This document shows positions 9,254 to 18,777 of a stretch of 64,000 nucleotides of DNA, piece after piece. The position numbers and the translations under genes are program-made. The DNA is from an uncultured Gammaproteobacteria bacterium (GTDB lineage Bacteria > Pseudomonadota > Gammaproteobacteria > Arenicellales > CALHMG01): positions 42,784 through 106,783 of the forward strand of contig CALHMG010000027.1 in NCBI GenBank assembly GCA_938034705.1, written 5' to 3'. Each line of letters opens with the position of its first letter. Position 1 is the stretch's first letter. The notes under the pieces are model-generated. The model had not been told where the DNA came from, ran no database searches, and saw only the letters and a program-made list of their open reading frames with translations.

Positions 9254-9781
9254 TCAGTGATCGTGGGACTCACCGTTCAGGGAAATTTTGCAGCCCGGAC
9301 ATTCACCAATGCGGTGAATCGTGACGGCACTGTGGTAAAGACCCGGCGCAATTTTTACGTCACAGGCAGGACAGCGCCAGAAGTTACGTTCAAACATGAA
9401 CCACCAGGCGAAGAACGACAGAAAGAACCACCGACCGGCGGGATGCACATTCGCGAGGTAGTAGCTTGCGATGAGAACACTTGCGAGAACAAACACCGTC
9501 GCGATAACCCAGCCACGATGTTTTTCGGCAGTTGCCTGGAGTCGATGAGCTACCTCGGCATCCAGCGTCTGCTGGTTGGACGAAGATTTGCGGTTTTTCT
9601 TCGCCTTACGAGGGCGTGCAACGTCGCGCAGTGATTCCCACAGGAACTGTTCGGAACGCAGTTTCGACTGTGTGGACTGGGCCCAGACAAAATCTTCCGC
9701 TGCGTTTCTTGTTGCAAAGCGACGACCGAATACCATGTAGCCGTCGACAGTTTTTTCGATCTGGATTGCTTGATCGGACAT
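9254..9781 (-). CDS. Membrane protein with C-terminal zinc ribbon, unknown function
   Basis: A 175-residue protein if started at the ATG at 9781, which has AAGGTG upstream; the track extends 23 codons further without support. The N-terminal half is soluble and charged. Two hydrophobic segments follow (WVIATVFVLASVLIASYYLA and WFFLSFFAWWFMF). The tail carries CPACD and CPGCK pairs, consistent with a zinc ribbon facing the cytoplasm. I do not recognise a family. It is convergent with the DUF2256 gene. Confidence 0.7.
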   Translation of the reverse strand: MSDQAIQIEKTVDGYMVFGRRFATRNAAEDFVWAQSTQSKLRSEQFLWESLRDVARPRKAKKNRKSSSNQQTLDAEVAHRLQATAEKHRGWVIATVFVLASVLIASYYLANVHPAGRWFFLSFFAWWFMFERNFWRCPACDVKIAPGLYHSAVTIHRIGECPGCKISLNGESHDH

Positions 9782-10193
9782 TTTCAGACACCTTCTTGAC
9801 AGATGAATGTGGCGTCGTTCGTTCACCCCCGTGACGAAACTGTCCCACATCGTTCAAGACTTCCCACCGTTGACCGGTGCTCAGTCACCCCATGAACTGC
9901 ATTTCAACAGTCTCAACGCCGCATCGCCGTAACACGCATCACACAAAAAGCGGTACTCGCAAGTGATGGGTTACAGAGAATTTTCCAGACACGTTACAGA
10001 CTTAAACGCGCGAATTTTCGAATAGTTTGGGCGTTACCCGGGTGCGGCTGTGGAAAAGGCTCAATAAACTTTATCCGTACCTCCAGTGTAGTTGCGCCAA
10101 AGCAACCATACCCCCGGGATCAATTCCTTGAACAATCATGACCGAACGGTAATTGAGTGAGATAATCACAGCAGGACAAATGCCCGATAAACG
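9782..10193. other. Intergenic region between divergent genes, no gene seen
   Basis: About 410 bases separate the minus-strand zinc-ribbon gene from the DUF3291-GNAT gene. The second half is AT-richer and must hold two divergent promoters. I see candidates such as TTGAAC near 10127 but no pair good enough to call. No ORF with a ribosome site, no tRNA and no terminator was found. Confidence 0.5.
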
Positions 10194-11177
10194 ATGAATC
10201 AAAAAACTGAACAGCAGTACGTGCTTTCGCAGATCAATATCGCGCAACCCGTTTCGTCATTGCAAAGCAAACAGCTGCAGGGTTTTGTTTCGCGTCTCGA
10301 CGAAATCAACGCGCTGGCTGATCGTTCTGAAGGTTTTGTCTGGCGCCTGCAGGATGAAGCGGGCGTCGCGACCTCTGTGCAATCAGACAGCTGCCCTGAT
10401 GCGATTATCAACATGTCCTTGTGGCGTGATATCGAGTCTCTGCGCGCCTATGTTTTTGAGACCGCCCACCTTGAAGTTCTGCAGATGAAATCGCAGTGGT
10501 TCGTGCGCAGATCCGACACGACGGCCGCAATGTGGTGGCGCCCGAACCACCAGGTTTCCGGGCGCGCGGCGCAAGCGGGCGCGTCCGGGCCGCCAACCGT
10601 TGACGAGGGGATGGCGAAACTCGCCGAGCTTGAGCAACGCGGGTCTACTCCTTTTGCGTTCAGCTTCGGGCAGCCCTGGCCGGCGCCATTCAATCTCGCA
10701 TCCCGGGCCGAACTGCAGGCGGATGATTGTCAGTTTGCACCCGTCGAGGAATCCGATCTCCCCGCGGTAGTCGAACTGCTTGATGCCTGTGATCTTGTGA
10801 CCGAGGATCTTGAGTCCAGCTGGCAACAGGGTGGGTTTGCCTACTTCATCAAGGGCGTCGATGATGATGGTCGCATGGTTGCAATCGGTGGCCTCGAGCC
10901 TCGCAAGACAAATGCGATTGTGCGGTCCGTAGCCGTTGCCGACGATGCGCGCGGCAAGGGAGCGGGCCGCGCGCTGGTCACGGTGCTGGAGCGCCTCGCG
11001 CACGACCGCAAGCTCAACAAGCTGTTTCTGTTAACCGAGTCAGCCGAACGGTTTTTTCGCCTGCGGGGCTTTAAACCGATTGAGCGCAATCGCGTGCCGC
11101 GTGAAATTGGTGAGCTGGCGCAGTTCGCATCCCTGTGTCCTGATTCGGCGGCCTGTCTCGTCAAGCAGCTGCCATAG
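10194..11177 (+). CDS. DUF3291 domain fused to an ArsN2-like GNAT acetyltransferase
   Basis: A 327-residue two-domain protein. Residues ~8-150 match DUF3291 (INIAQP, FVSRLDEINALADRSEGFVWRL, and a WWRP element), a family with a dimeric alpha-beta-barrel-like fold. Residues ~185-327 are a GNAT domain with the acetyl-CoA loop RGKGAGRALV and the ending FASLCPDSAACLVKQL, which resembles ArsN2-type acetyltransferases of arsenic operons. No arsenic genes are nearby. nudC begins 36 bases downstream. Both domain calls are firm; the substrate is unknown. Confidence 0.8.
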   Translation: MNQKTEQQYVLSQINIAQPVSSLQSKQLQGFVSRLDEINALADRSEGFVWRLQDEAGVATSVQSDSCPDAIINMSLWRDIESLRAYVFETAHLEVLQMKSQWFVRRSDTTAAMWWRPNHQVSGRAAQAGASGPPTVDEGMAKLAELEQRGSTPFAFSFGQPWPAPFNLASRAELQADDCQFAPVEESDLPAVVELLDACDLVTEDLESSWQQGGFAYFIKGVDDDGRMVAIGGLEPRKTNAIVRSVAVADDARGKGAGRALVTVLERLAHDRKLNKLFLLTESAERFFRLRGFKPIERNRVPREIGELAQFASLCPDSAACLVKQLP

Positions 11178-11213
11178 GTTTGCCGTGAGAGGTGCGTGAT
11201 AAGCTGTAAGCCT

Positions 11214-12218
11214 ATGGATCATCTGCGCCGTTCACTTCTTAACTGTTACACCATGCAGGGTCTCGACCGAAAGGCCGAGCTGCGTTCCAACACGGACTGG
11301 ATCGCCGAACAGTTCGGTCGATCGGACGTTGGCGTCATGCCGATCTGGCGTGGTCATACGCTGGTGTCGGGAACAAAGGACGATCGTCGTATCGCCCCGC
11401 TCGACACGGCGGGTCTGGAAGAAATGCAGTCCCGGTGCCGTGTCGGCAAACCGATTTTTCTCGGGCTCCATCCCGACGGACCCCGTTTTGCGCTGACCGT
11501 AGACGGTGAGACAGCCGATGCGCCGGATTTGCTGGCGCCGTTTGGCGAGATGATGGACCTGCGGACGGCCGGGCGGGAGCTGCACCCTGCCGAGGCGAGC
11601 GTCTTCGCCCACGCCAAAGCGCTGAGTGAATGGCAGGACAGACATCGTTTTTGCCCTGCCTGTGGCAGCACCAATGAACCCGTCGATGCCGGTCACGTCC
11701 TGAAGTGTTCGGGCGAAGGCTGCGGCAGATCCCAGTTTCCACGCATGGACCCGGCGATTATCGTTCGCGTGGTTTTTGAAGATCGAATCCTGCTCGGGCG
11801 ACAGGCCGTCTGGGCACCCCATCAGTACTCCGTTGTCGCAGGCTTTGTGGAGCCCGGTGAGTCGCTGGAACAGGCGGTGGTCCGGGAAGTGGAGGAAGAA
11901 GCCGGCGTACCTGTCGTGGAGGTCCACTACCAGAGCTCCCAGCCCTGGCCCTTCCCCGGCAACATCATGCTCGGTTTTGCGGCGGTGGCGTCGGATGATC
12001 AGATCAGCCTCAACGACAACGAGCTGGAGCACGCCCGCTGGTACACGCGTGAGGAGATTGTGACGGGTCTGAACGAACGCAGCCTGCGGGTTCCGCCCAA
12101 TATCTCGATCTCCTTCAGGCTCATCGAGCACTGGTTCAACGACGCCGGTGGCGACACGCTGCTCGAGGTGACCGAGCGTGCTGGCTATGAGTGGACCCCG
12201 CCGCCCCGGTCCAGTTAG
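11214..12218 (+). CDS. nudC: NAD(H) pyrophosphatase / NAD-capped RNA hydrolase
   Basis: NudC cleaves NADH and removes NAD caps from RNA 5' ends. The 334-residue product has the zinc ribbon (FCPACG and a CSGEGCGRSQFPR segment, from about residue 147), the Nudix box GFVEPGESLEQAVVREVEEEAG, and the NudC signature SQPWPFP. The residue two after that signature is Asn, where Ser is usual. The track uses a GTG at 11196; ATG 11214 gives the normal short N-terminus. It may be co-transcribed with the preceding DUF3291-GNAT gene. Confidence 0.92.
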   Translation: MDHLRRSLLNCYTMQGLDRKAELRSNTDWIAEQFGRSDVGVMPIWRGHTLVSGTKDDRRIAPLDTAGLEEMQSRCRVGKPIFLGLHPDGPRFALTVDGETADAPDLLAPFGEMMDLRTAGRELHPAEASVFAHAKALSEWQDRHRFCPACGSTNEPVDAGHVLKCSGEGCGRSQFPRMDPAIIVRVVFEDRILLGRQAVWAPHQYSVVAGFVEPGESLEQAVVREVEEEAGVPVVEVHYQSSQPWPFPGNIMLGFAAVASDDQISLNDNELEHARWYTREEIVTGLNERSLRVPPNISISFRLIEHWFNDAGGDTLLEVTERAGYEWTPPPRSS

Positions 12219-12602
12219 CCACTTCTTCGCCATGACTTGGCGACGAACGGTCATCCCCAACCGTTGATAGCACCAGAATTCGCCATTCTCGCGCCGTGAC
12301 GAGTGGCTCATCACTTGTTTTGAATACCGGATAATAGGTTTACAATAACCGCTCGGCGCAAGGTTTCCCCCGATGTGGGGCCGGCGCTTTTGTTAGCCAC
12401 AAAAGCCCCTGTCTAGTTTCAAGGCATTGCGTCAAAGAAGGACCGTTCAGCAGGATGCAGACGAACGGTGAGGAGTAATCGAGTAGCAGTGTGTGCGGTC
12501 AGGGAGTCAGCGCGTCCGGTCAGGACGTGCAGGGCGACCTAAAAAAAATATAACAGCAACACACCACGCGCTTCGAAGCATTTGACCCCAAGGGGAGTCT
12601 TA
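12219..12602 (+). promoter_or_regulatory. Long structured leader of the cold-shock gene
   Basis: About 380 bases without a credible ORF precede the cold-shock gene. Two inverted repeats are perfect: GCTTTTGT/ACAAAAGC (12386-12406) and ACCGTTC/GAACGGT (12442-12469). A third, around 12510, pairs GCGTCC with GGACGT imperfectly. An A-rich stretch (taaaaaaaatataa) lies near 12540. Long folded 5' leaders are typical of cspA-type mRNAs, whose structure changes with temperature. The promoter was not located with confidence. Confidence 0.45.
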
Positions 12603-12854
12603 ATGATTGATGATCGTCAATCCGGAACCGTAAAGTGGTTTGACAATAAAAAGGGTTATGGCTTTATCGTTCGTGACAACGAAGATGAAGACATATTCGT
12701 TCACTACCGAGAGATTCGCGGTCAGGGGTATCGCACGCTCAACGAGGGGCAGAAGGTGGAATTCACTTTGAACAAGTCCGACAAGGGGCTTGCTGCTCAG
12801 GACGTTGAAGTGGACGAGGACGAGGCGGCAGCGCCGCCTCCGGTAGCGAACTGA
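12603..12854 (+). CDS. Cold-shock domain protein with acidic tail
   Basis: An 83-residue protein with one cold-shock domain. RNP1 is KKGYGFI and RNP2 is DIFVHY, both essential for binding single-stranded nucleic acid. The start GTVKWFDNKKGYGF is typical of CspA relatives. A short acidic, Ala/Pro-rich tail (VEVDEDEAAAPPPVAN) is added. The track begins at TTG 12582, but aaggggagt lies 6-12 bases before ATG 12603, which fixes the start there. It probably acts as an RNA chaperone. Confidence 0.92.
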   Translation: MIDDRQSGTVKWFDNKKGYGFIVRDNEDEDIFVHYREIRGQGYRTLNEGQKVEFTLNKSDKGLAAQDVEVDEDEAAAPPPVAN

Positions 12855-13075
12855 TCGCGTTGACAGGCTGACCGACTGCAGTGCCCGGGTCAGTCTGTGT
12901 CAAACCCGGATGGACACGCGCTCTGCACCTGAAGAGCGCCGAAGACACACTCGGTCTGCTATTTGACCGTGTAACCACAGTGGGTGGCGCGTACCCGGTT
13001 GCCCGGATTGCCGCTGTGCGCCATCAGCAGCCACGGTTCTGAATCTGAATCTGCCGCGTGGCTTAAGGTCTGGCG

Positions 13076-13993
13076 TTACGCGTCGGTGCGCCGCATGCCC
13101 ATCAGCTGCGCGTGATCAATCAGGGCAATACCGTCTTCGCCACTCGATGTCGCGAGCCACATGGGCGCCGAATCTGGCCACGCCTGTTCCATCGCCAGTC
13201 TGGCGGTGCCGGCTTCAATGATGAAATGGCCACCGGGTTTTAGGCGGCTCTGGGCGCCGGTAACAATACGTTCAATGATATCCAGCCCGTCGCTCCCGCC
13301 GCGAAAGGCCATATCGGGTTCGTGATGATATTCATCCGGTAAATCCGACATCGTGGTGTCGTCGACGTAGGGTGGGTTGGTGACGATCAGATCCCACATT
13401 CCCGCGCCATCTGCGCTAGCCGTTGGGTACAGATCGCACTCGTGGAGAGTCACGCGTTCGGCGAGACCGTAGCGATCGACGTTGCGTTGCGCTACTTCCA
13501 GGGCTTCTCCGGAAAGATCGGTTGCGTCAACGTGCGCTTGCGGAAAGGCAAGCGCCAGCGAAATTGCGATGCAGCCGCTGCCGGTGCCGATATCAATGAT
13601 TCGCTGGATCGGATCAGGGTCAAGCCAGGGTGCGAACTGATCCGGTATCCACTCGCCCAGATGGGATCTCGGCACAATCGCTCTTTCATCGACAAAAAAC
13701 GCATTGCCGGCAAACCATGCTTCGCCAATGAGGTACGCCAGCGGTTTGCGCGTTTGAATTCTTTCACTGGCGAGTGCCGCCGTCTTCGCTCGGTGCGCCT
13801 CGTTGACCGAGGCATACTCGCCGCTTGCGATGAGATCGATGTCGGTCCGGGTGGCCGCGCTGAGCGTCCACACGGCCTCTTCCCACGCCGAGGTCGTGCC
13901 ATGTCCAAACCAGATTCCGGCTTGTGTGTAAGCGTCCTCAAGAAAATTGAGCAGCGCCTCGGTTTCAGTCGGCAGGTTTTCGGTTCTGATCAT
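13076..13993 (-). CDS. prmB: Ribosomal protein uL3 N5-glutamine methyltransferase
   Basis: PrmB methylates a glutamine of ribosomal protein L3 using S-adenosylmethionine. The 305-residue product has the PrmB/PrmC layout: a helical N-terminus, RKPLAYLIGEAWFAG, the SAM motif DIGTGSGCIAISLA and the catalytic NPPY in VTNPPYVDD. The following LPDEYHHEPDMAFRGGSDGLD region points to PrmB rather than PrmC. It is transcribed towards the cold-shock gene. About 220 bases with no convincing gene separate the two stop codons. Confidence 0.93.
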   Translation of the reverse strand: MIRTENLPTETEALLNFLEDAYTQAGIWFGHGTTSAWEEAVWTLSAATRTDIDLIASGEYASVNEAHRAKTAALASERIQTRKPLAYLIGEAWFAGNAFFVDERAIVPRSHLGEWIPDQFAPWLDPDPIQRIIDIGTGSGCIAISLALAFPQAHVDATDLSGEALEVAQRNVDRYGLAERVTLHECDLYPTASADGAGMWDLIVTNPPYVDDTTMSDLPDEYHHEPDMAFRGGSDGLDIIERIVTGAQSRLKPGGHFIIEAGTARLAMEQAWPDSAPMWLATSSGEDGIALIDHAQLMGMRRTDA

Positions 13994-14043
13994 ACGCGTG
14001 AGTATGACAAAAGCCGTTGCTAAAGACGCGGACTATGAAGCAT

Positions 14044-14083
14044 AAAAAAACCGGGTTCGGCAGCAATCCGAAACCCGGTTCTT
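14044..14083 (-). terminator. Intrinsic terminator of rpmE
   Basis: Read on the minus strand, GAACCGGGTTTCGG and CCGAACCCGGTT form a stem with one bulge, followed by a run of seven T residues. It lies 65 bases past the rpmE stop and just before the divergent-looking start region of prmB, so it isolates rpmE from prmB. Confidence 0.85.
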
Positions 14084-14148
14084 TCGATTCGGTCAGGTCA
14101 CGTCAGATGAGACTCATGGACCTGAACGAGCGCTTCGCGACAGCGCGT

Positions 14149-14358
14149 TTACTTTTTGCCGCGACGATACTTGTCGCGGAATTTGCCGACACGACCTTCG
14201 GTATCGACGATCTTCTGCTTACCCGTGAAAAACGGGTGGCATGAAGAGCAAATTTCGACCGTGAGATCCTGACCGAGTGTGGAGCGCGTCTCGAACGAGT
14301 TGCCGCACGCGCAGGTCACTTTGATGTCACTGTAATCTGGATGTATTTCTGGCTTCAT
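14149..14358 (-). CDS. rpmE: 50S ribosomal protein bL31
   Basis: A 69-residue ribosomal protein with the family opening [16 protein letters not shown]. It carries the zinc-type cysteines (CAC and CSSCHPF) of the C+ form, plus [18 protein letters not shown]. The zinc-containing form is typically replaced by a cysteine-free paralogue under zinc limitation; no paralogue is in the window. It is monocistronic, with its own terminator, and lies downstream of rho on the same strand. Confidence 0.96.
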   Translation of the reverse strand: MKPEIHPDYSDIKVTCACGNSFETRSTLGQDLTVEICSSCHPFFTGKQKIVDTEGRVGKFRDKYRRGKK

Positions 14359-14745
14359 GATCTAACCTCTTGTGCGCTTTGGGAGGACCGTTTTGGCGGT
14401 CGCTCCACGCCTGGTAAGTGTTGTCCCGGCCGACATGGCGCGGGCGCAAATAGTAGGGAATCCCGGGGGGTGTGTAAACCTTGGGCAGTCGCTTTTGAGC
14501 GGGCCTCTGTCTGATTGAGACCGGGCCGGCGCCATAAAGCCGCGTCAGCCCTGCTGGGAGGCGATTTATGCCTTTGCAGGCATGATCATAAGCGCAGCCG
14601 GAGAGCCCTGGAGATCAGGGTACACGGGGGTTTGCGCGCTCACAGGACGCCTCGTTGTCCCCGGAGCCCGCAGTTCAAGTCAGATTTCAGGCCGGAATCC
14701 GGCCCGGGGCCAGGCCCCGGGCGAAGATTTCGATAACAAGGTGCG
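14359..14745. other. Intergenic rho-rpmE region with GC-rich hairpin
   Basis: About 390 bases lie between the rho stop and the rpmE start, both on the minus strand. A 10-bp stem (GCCCGGGGCC/GGCCCCGGGC, 14702-14722) and a neighbouring GGCCGG/CCGGCC repeat follow the rho stop. There is no T-run, so termination here may be weak or Rho-dependent. The rpmE promoter must lie in the 14360-14600 part. No ORF or RNA gene was recognised. Confidence 0.45.
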
Positions 14746-16008
14746 TCAGCGGTTCATCGATTTGAAGAACGCCGCGTTGTTCTTGGTCGCCTTGAGCTTG
14801 TCGAGCAGGAACTCGATGGCCTGGCCATCTTCCATCGGATGCAGCAGCTTGCGCAGCAGCCAGATCTTCTGCAGCTCGGCCGGGTCGGTGAGAAGCTCCT
14901 CACGACGGGTGCCGGACTTGCTGACGATAATGGACGGGTAGACGCGCTTCTCGGCAATCTTTCTGTCCAGATGGATTTCCATATTGCCCGTGCCCTTGAA
15001 TTCTTCGTAGATCACGTCGTCCATCTTTGAACCGGTCTCGATCAGCGATGTCGCGAGGATGGTCATGCTGCCACCTTCCTCGATATTGCGGGCGGCGCCA
15101 AAGAAGCGCTTGGGGCGCTGCAGTGCGTTCGCGTCCACACCACCGGTCAGAACCTTGCCCGAAGCTGGCGCGACAGTGTTGTAGGCCCGCGCAAGTCGCG
15201 TGATCGAATCGAGAAGAATCACCACGTCTTTCTTGTGCTCGACAAGCCGCTTGGCTTTTTCGAGCACCATCTCGGCAACCTGGACGTGGCGTGAGGCTGG
15301 CTCGTCAAACGTTGAAGAGACAACTTCTCCGCGAACCGAGCGCTGCATCTCGGTGACTTCCTCGGGTCGTTCATCGATCAGCAACACCATCAGATACACA
15401 TCGGGGTTGTTGGCCGAGATTGAGTGGGCGATCTGCTGCAGCATCACGGTTTTGCCGGACTTTGGCGATGACACGATCAAACCGCGCTGTCCTTTGCCGA
15501 TCGGTGCAACCAGATCGATGACGCGGCCGGTGAGACTTTCTGTAGATCCACCCTCGGACTCCAGTCGCAGACGGTCGTCGGGGTGAAGCGGAGTAAGGTT
15601 TTCGAACAGGATTTTGTTCTTCGCCTCTTCGGGCGTCTGGAAGTTGATGGACTCAACCTTCAGCAGCGCGAAGTAACGTTCCGACTCCTTGGGCGGTCGG
15701 ATCAGGCCCGTTACGGTATCGCCAGTTCGCAGATTGAATCTGCGGATCTGACTCGGAGACACGTAGATGTCGTCCGGTCCGGCGAGGTAGGAGCCACTTG
15801 CCGAGCGCAGAAAGCCAAAGCCGTCTTGCAGAATTTCGACGACACCTTCGCCCATGATCTCGTCGCCCTTCTTTGCGTGGGCTTTGAGGATCGCGAAGAT
15901 CTGGTCCTGGGTTCGCATACGACCGACGTTTTCGAGTTCAAGCTCGATCGCCATTTCGGCGAGTTCGGTTGCGGGTTTTTGTTTTAGTTCAGAAAGGCTT
16001 AAAGCCAT
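14746..16008 (-). CDS. rho: Transcription termination factor Rho
   Basis: Rho is the hexameric RNA helicase that ends transcription at rut sites. With the start at 16008 ([12 protein letters not shown]) it is 420 residues. It has the cold-shock-like RNA-binding domain (GFGFLRS), the Q-loop and R-loop helicase core ([43 protein letters not shown]) and the C-terminal [17 protein letters not shown]. The P-loop reads SSPKSGKT rather than the common PPKAGKT. The track adds four codons from a GTG. trxA lies upstream in the same direction, as in E. coli. Confidence 0.96.
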   Translation of the reverse strand: MALSLSELKQKPATELAEMAIELELENVGRMRTQDQIFAILKAHAKKGDEIMGEGVVEILQDGFGFLRSASGSYLAGPDDIYVSPSQIRRFNLRTGDTVTGLIRPPKESERYFALLKVESINFQTPEEAKNKILFENLTPLHPDDRLRLESEGGSTESLTGRVIDLVAPIGKGQRGLIVSSPKSGKTVMLQQIAHSISANNPDVYLMVLLIDERPEEVTEMQRSVRGEVVSSTFDEPASRHVQVAEMVLEKAKRLVEHKKDVVILLDSITRLARAYNTVAPASGKVLTGGVDANALQRPKRFFGAARNIEEGGSMTILATSLIETGSKMDDVIYEEFKGTGNMEIHLDRKIAEKRVYPSIIVSKSGTRREELLTDPAELQKIWLLRKLLHPMEDGQAIEFLLDKLKATKNNAAFFKSMNR

Positions 16009-16530
16009 GGCTTGGGACACCGAATAGGGTTGGAGAAATCGAGATTGGAAATCATGCGCATCATTGCGCGCGATGTTTCTGGCCCCTGAATCTGTACGCC
16101 TGAATCCTTACGCTTAAATCAATGCGTGGATCAATTTGCGTGTTCGCTCGAACACGGGCAACTCAGAGGCGATCTAATCTCTAATTAGAAATGAGGTGAA
16201 TCAAAAAAGGGTAAGTGAAGCTTGTCTGGGCTTTTTCCTGGCTCCGCGACATGGGGGAGCAATCTGGGCCGGATGGCCGGAAAAGCAACGTTCTGTGGTA
16301 TCACCATATCACCCCGTTTCAGGGTCGTCCAGAAGTCGTGTACCGGCGGTTAGCGCTGAAAAGGGCCAAAAATCGCCTTAAAACAGCTAGCGATGGCCCC
16401 ACAGCCGCGTTGCCGCAGGTTTAACCGGCCTCCATCGACGGCACATCGTGGAACCGGCCACACGCCGGTCATCTACCGGCGTGTGTCGGCGCAAAGTCCG
16501 GCGCCAGGCCGGTAGCGCCTGACCCCAAGC
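16009..16530 (-). promoter_or_regulatory. Rho leader / trxA-rho intergenic region
   Basis: About 520 bases separate the trxA stop from the rho start. An 11-bp stem (CACACGCCGGT/ACCGGCGTGTG, 16459-16485) sits 46 bases after the trxA stop and lacks a T-run. A perfect 8-bp hairpin CGTGTTCG/CGAACACG lies at 16139-16156, about 130 bases before rho. In E. coli the rho leader mediates autogenous attenuation, and a region of this size would allow the same here. No credible ORF is present. Confidence 0.45.
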
Positions 16531-16857
16531 TCAGATATGGCCGTCGATAAACGCGGTCAGTTGCGACTTCGAAACGCTGCCGACTTTGGTTGCTTCGACG
16601 TTGCCGTTCTTGAACAGCATCAGCGTCGGGATGCCGCGAATGTTGTATTTGGGGGGCGTCAGCGGGTTGTCGTCGATATTGATCTTCACCACGCGCAGTT
16701 TGCCGTTGTATTCCTCAGCAACCTCTTCAAGGATCGGCGCAATCATCTTGCAGGGACCACACCATTCGGCCCAGTAGTCGATAAGAACCGGTTCGGAGGA
16801 GTTCAGTACCTCGTTATCGAATTCGGCGTCTGAAATGTTTTGAATATTTTGGGACAT
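16531..16857 (-). CDS. trxA: Thioredoxin 1
   Basis: A 108-residue cytoplasmic thioredoxin with the active site WCGPCK and the cis-proline loop RGIPTLMLF. It reduces protein disulfides and serves as electron donor to reductases. Its reduced form is also the electron source for DsbD at the membrane, and dsbD is in this window. It is divergent from rhlB and upstream of rho, the arrangement seen in E. coli. Confidence 0.96.
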   Translation of the reverse strand: MSQNIQNISDAEFDNEVLNSSEPVLIDYWAEWCGPCKMIAPILEEVAEEYNGKLRVVKINIDDNPLTPPKYNIRGIPTLMLFKNGNVEATKVGSVSKSQLTAFIDGHI

Positions 16858-17229
16858 GGCGTATGAGTTACCTCAGGTTCCGGGCTCAAGAAATTTTAGG
16901 TGTGACAGACCCGTTTTCTGGCTGGCACATTGGCAGTCGCGTCGTCTCGGATGTCGTCGCTCGCGGGGCATGAGTTTAAGACAAATCCGTGACCTCGGCA
17001 CGGCCTGCGATCACACTAAATGGGGGCTTTCTCACCGCAACTCAAGTGGCTGTTTTGACTGCTGTGGCCGCGCTGGCCGCATGTTGGCGGCTTTCGTGTA
17101 CGTTTTGGCCGTAATTTCCGCTTTTGAGCGTTATTTCGGTTGATCTGATGTGCAATGAGGCTACAGTACGGCCGAACGATGTATCCCTTGCCAGAGGCCC
17201 TGGCCGAAGCCTGCGAAACAGCTGAAAAT
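16858..17229. other. Divergent trxA / rhlB promoter region
   Basis: About 370 bases separate the two start codons, with rhlB taken from ATG 17230. Both promoters must lie here. I see no sigma-70 pair good enough to place. The plus-strand ORF 16856-17143 lacks a ribosome site and family features. In-frame ATGs at 17155 and 17179 leave open a longer RhlB N-terminus. Confidence 0.4.
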
Positions 17230-18759
17230 ATGAGTGAAAAACACCTGACCGAGACGCGCTTCAGCGAACTCGATCTGCCGCCCCAGTTGATGAGTGGTCT
17301 TGCGGCGACCGGGTTCGACTACTGCACGCCGATTCAGGCTGACAGTCTGCCGCTGCTGCTGCGCGGCGAAGATGTCGCCGGCCAGGCTCAGACCGGGACC
17401 GGCAAGACCGCCGCATTTCTGCTCGCGACTTTCAGCCGCCTGTTGAAAAACGAAGCGCCCGCGGAACGCCATGCCACCCAGCCGCGCGCTCTGATACTCG
17501 CGCCGACCCGCGAGCTTGCGATTCAGATTCACAGCGACGCGCTGGAACTCGGTCGAGATACCGGTCTTAAGCTCGTGCTGGTTTACGGTGGCACAGGCTA
17601 CGACAGCCAGCGCAAGGACCTGGTCGATGGCGTCGACATACTTATAGGCACACCCGGTCGCATCATCGACTATTACCGACAGGGTATTTTCGATCTTTCG
17701 CTGATCGAAGTCGCCGTTCTCGACGAAGCCGACCGGATGTTTGATCTCGGGTTCATCAAAGACGTTCGCTACATGCTGCGGCAGATGCCGCCACCGGAAA
17801 AACGACTGAACATGCTGTTCAGCGCGACACTCTCGCACCGCGTGGCAGAGCTTGCTTACGAGCACATGAACGAGCCGACTGAAGTCACCGTCGAGGCGGA
17901 GAAGCTGACGGCTGATAACGTCAAAGAACGCGCGTTTTATCCGTCCAACGAAGAAAAGATTCCACTGCTGCTTGGCATCATGCGTGATATCGACGCTGAG
18001 CGCGTGGTGATTTTCAGCAACACCAAACACATGACAGAAACCGTCAACCGATGGTTGACCGCGAATGGCAACAAGTCGGGCGTTATATCAGGCGACGTGC
18101 CGCAGAAAAAACGCGAACGACTGCTTGAAGATTTCAAGGCAGGCAAGATTCGCGCGCTGGTCGCGACCGATGTCGCTGCGCGCGGGCTGCATATTCCCAA
18201 CGTGAGTCACGTCATCAACTTCGACCTGCCTCAGGACGCGGAAGACTACGTTCACCGAATTGGCCGCACGGCACGGGCGGGTGCCAGTGGCGAAGCGATC
18301 AGTTTCGCTTGTGAGAAATACGCGTTCTCGATGATGGACATCGAACAGTACATCGGACATTCGCTGCCTGTTGAGCCGGTCACACCGGAGTTGATGCTCG
18401 AGGATGCGAAATCCCCACGGGAGTCGTCGCGTGATTCAAGACGCGATTCTCGCGGACGCGATCGATCTGATCGCGGCGGTCGTGGTCGGTCCCGAGAGCC
18501 GCAAAAGCCGGCCCGTTCAGGCGGACCGGATAAACATCGTTCTTCAGGCGCTGGTGCCAAAGGCGCGGCTGTTGCCACGGCGGCGGTAGCGGCAACGGCT
18601 GCCGCGACGTCTGCTTCAGGACCTCGCGGCGATCGCGGCGATGATGCGAACGACAAACGCGAAGCGACAGAACGCAAGCCGAGTCCGGATCGCCACAAGG
18701 AACCGGCCAGGAAAAAGACGGGTGGCAGATCGGATCCTGAAGTGCCGGCGATTGGCTGA
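17230..18759 (+). CDS. rhlB: ATP-dependent DEAD-box RNA helicase RhlB
   Basis: RhlB is the helicase of the RNA degradosome in enterics. The sequence from [14 protein letters not shown] aligns with E. coli RhlB from its start. It has the Q motif (GFDYCTPIQ), [33 protein letters not shown] and [10 protein letters not shown]. The segment [16 protein letters not shown] is RhlB-specific. The 509-residue product is about 90 longer than in E. coli because of the tail: an R/S/D-rich stretch followed by an Ala-rich one. The track's start (17155) adds 25 residues and cannot be excluded. Confidence 0.9.
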   Translation: MSEKHLTETRFSELDLPPQLMSGLAATGFDYCTPIQADSLPLLLRGEDVAGQAQTGTGKTAAFLLATFSRLLKNEAPAERHATQPRALILAPTRELAIQIHSDALELGRDTGLKLVLVYGGTGYDSQRKDLVDGVDILIGTPGRIIDYYRQGIFDLSLIEVAVLDEADRMFDLGFIKDVRYMLRQMPPPEKRLNMLFSATLSHRVAELAYEHMNEPTEVTVEAEKLTADNVKERAFYPSNEEKIPLLLGIMRDIDAERVVIFSNTKHMTETVNRWLTANGNKSGVISGDVPQKKRERLLEDFKAGKIRALVATDVAARGLHIPNVSHVINFDLPQDAEDYVHRIGRTARAGASGEAISFACEKYAFSMMDIEQYIGHSLPVEPVTPELMLEDAKSPRESSRDSRRDSRGRDRSDRGGRGRSREPQKPARSGGPDKHRSSGAGAKGAAVATAAVAATAAATSASGPRGDRGDDANDKREATERKPSPDRHKEPARKKTGGRSDPEVPAIG

Positions 18760-18777
18760 GATCCTTTCGACACCGCC

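Noticed and set aside
12959-13075. Open frame continuing prmB past its stop (ends SEPWLLMAHSG...HCGYTVK)
   Set aside because: It is in the prmB frame but begins after a stop, with no start codon near a ribosome site. It could be chance or a decayed extension; not called as a gene.
16196-16424. Short plus-strand ORFs in the rho leader
   Set aside because: Two overlapping frames without family motifs, in a region expected to be untranslated leader.
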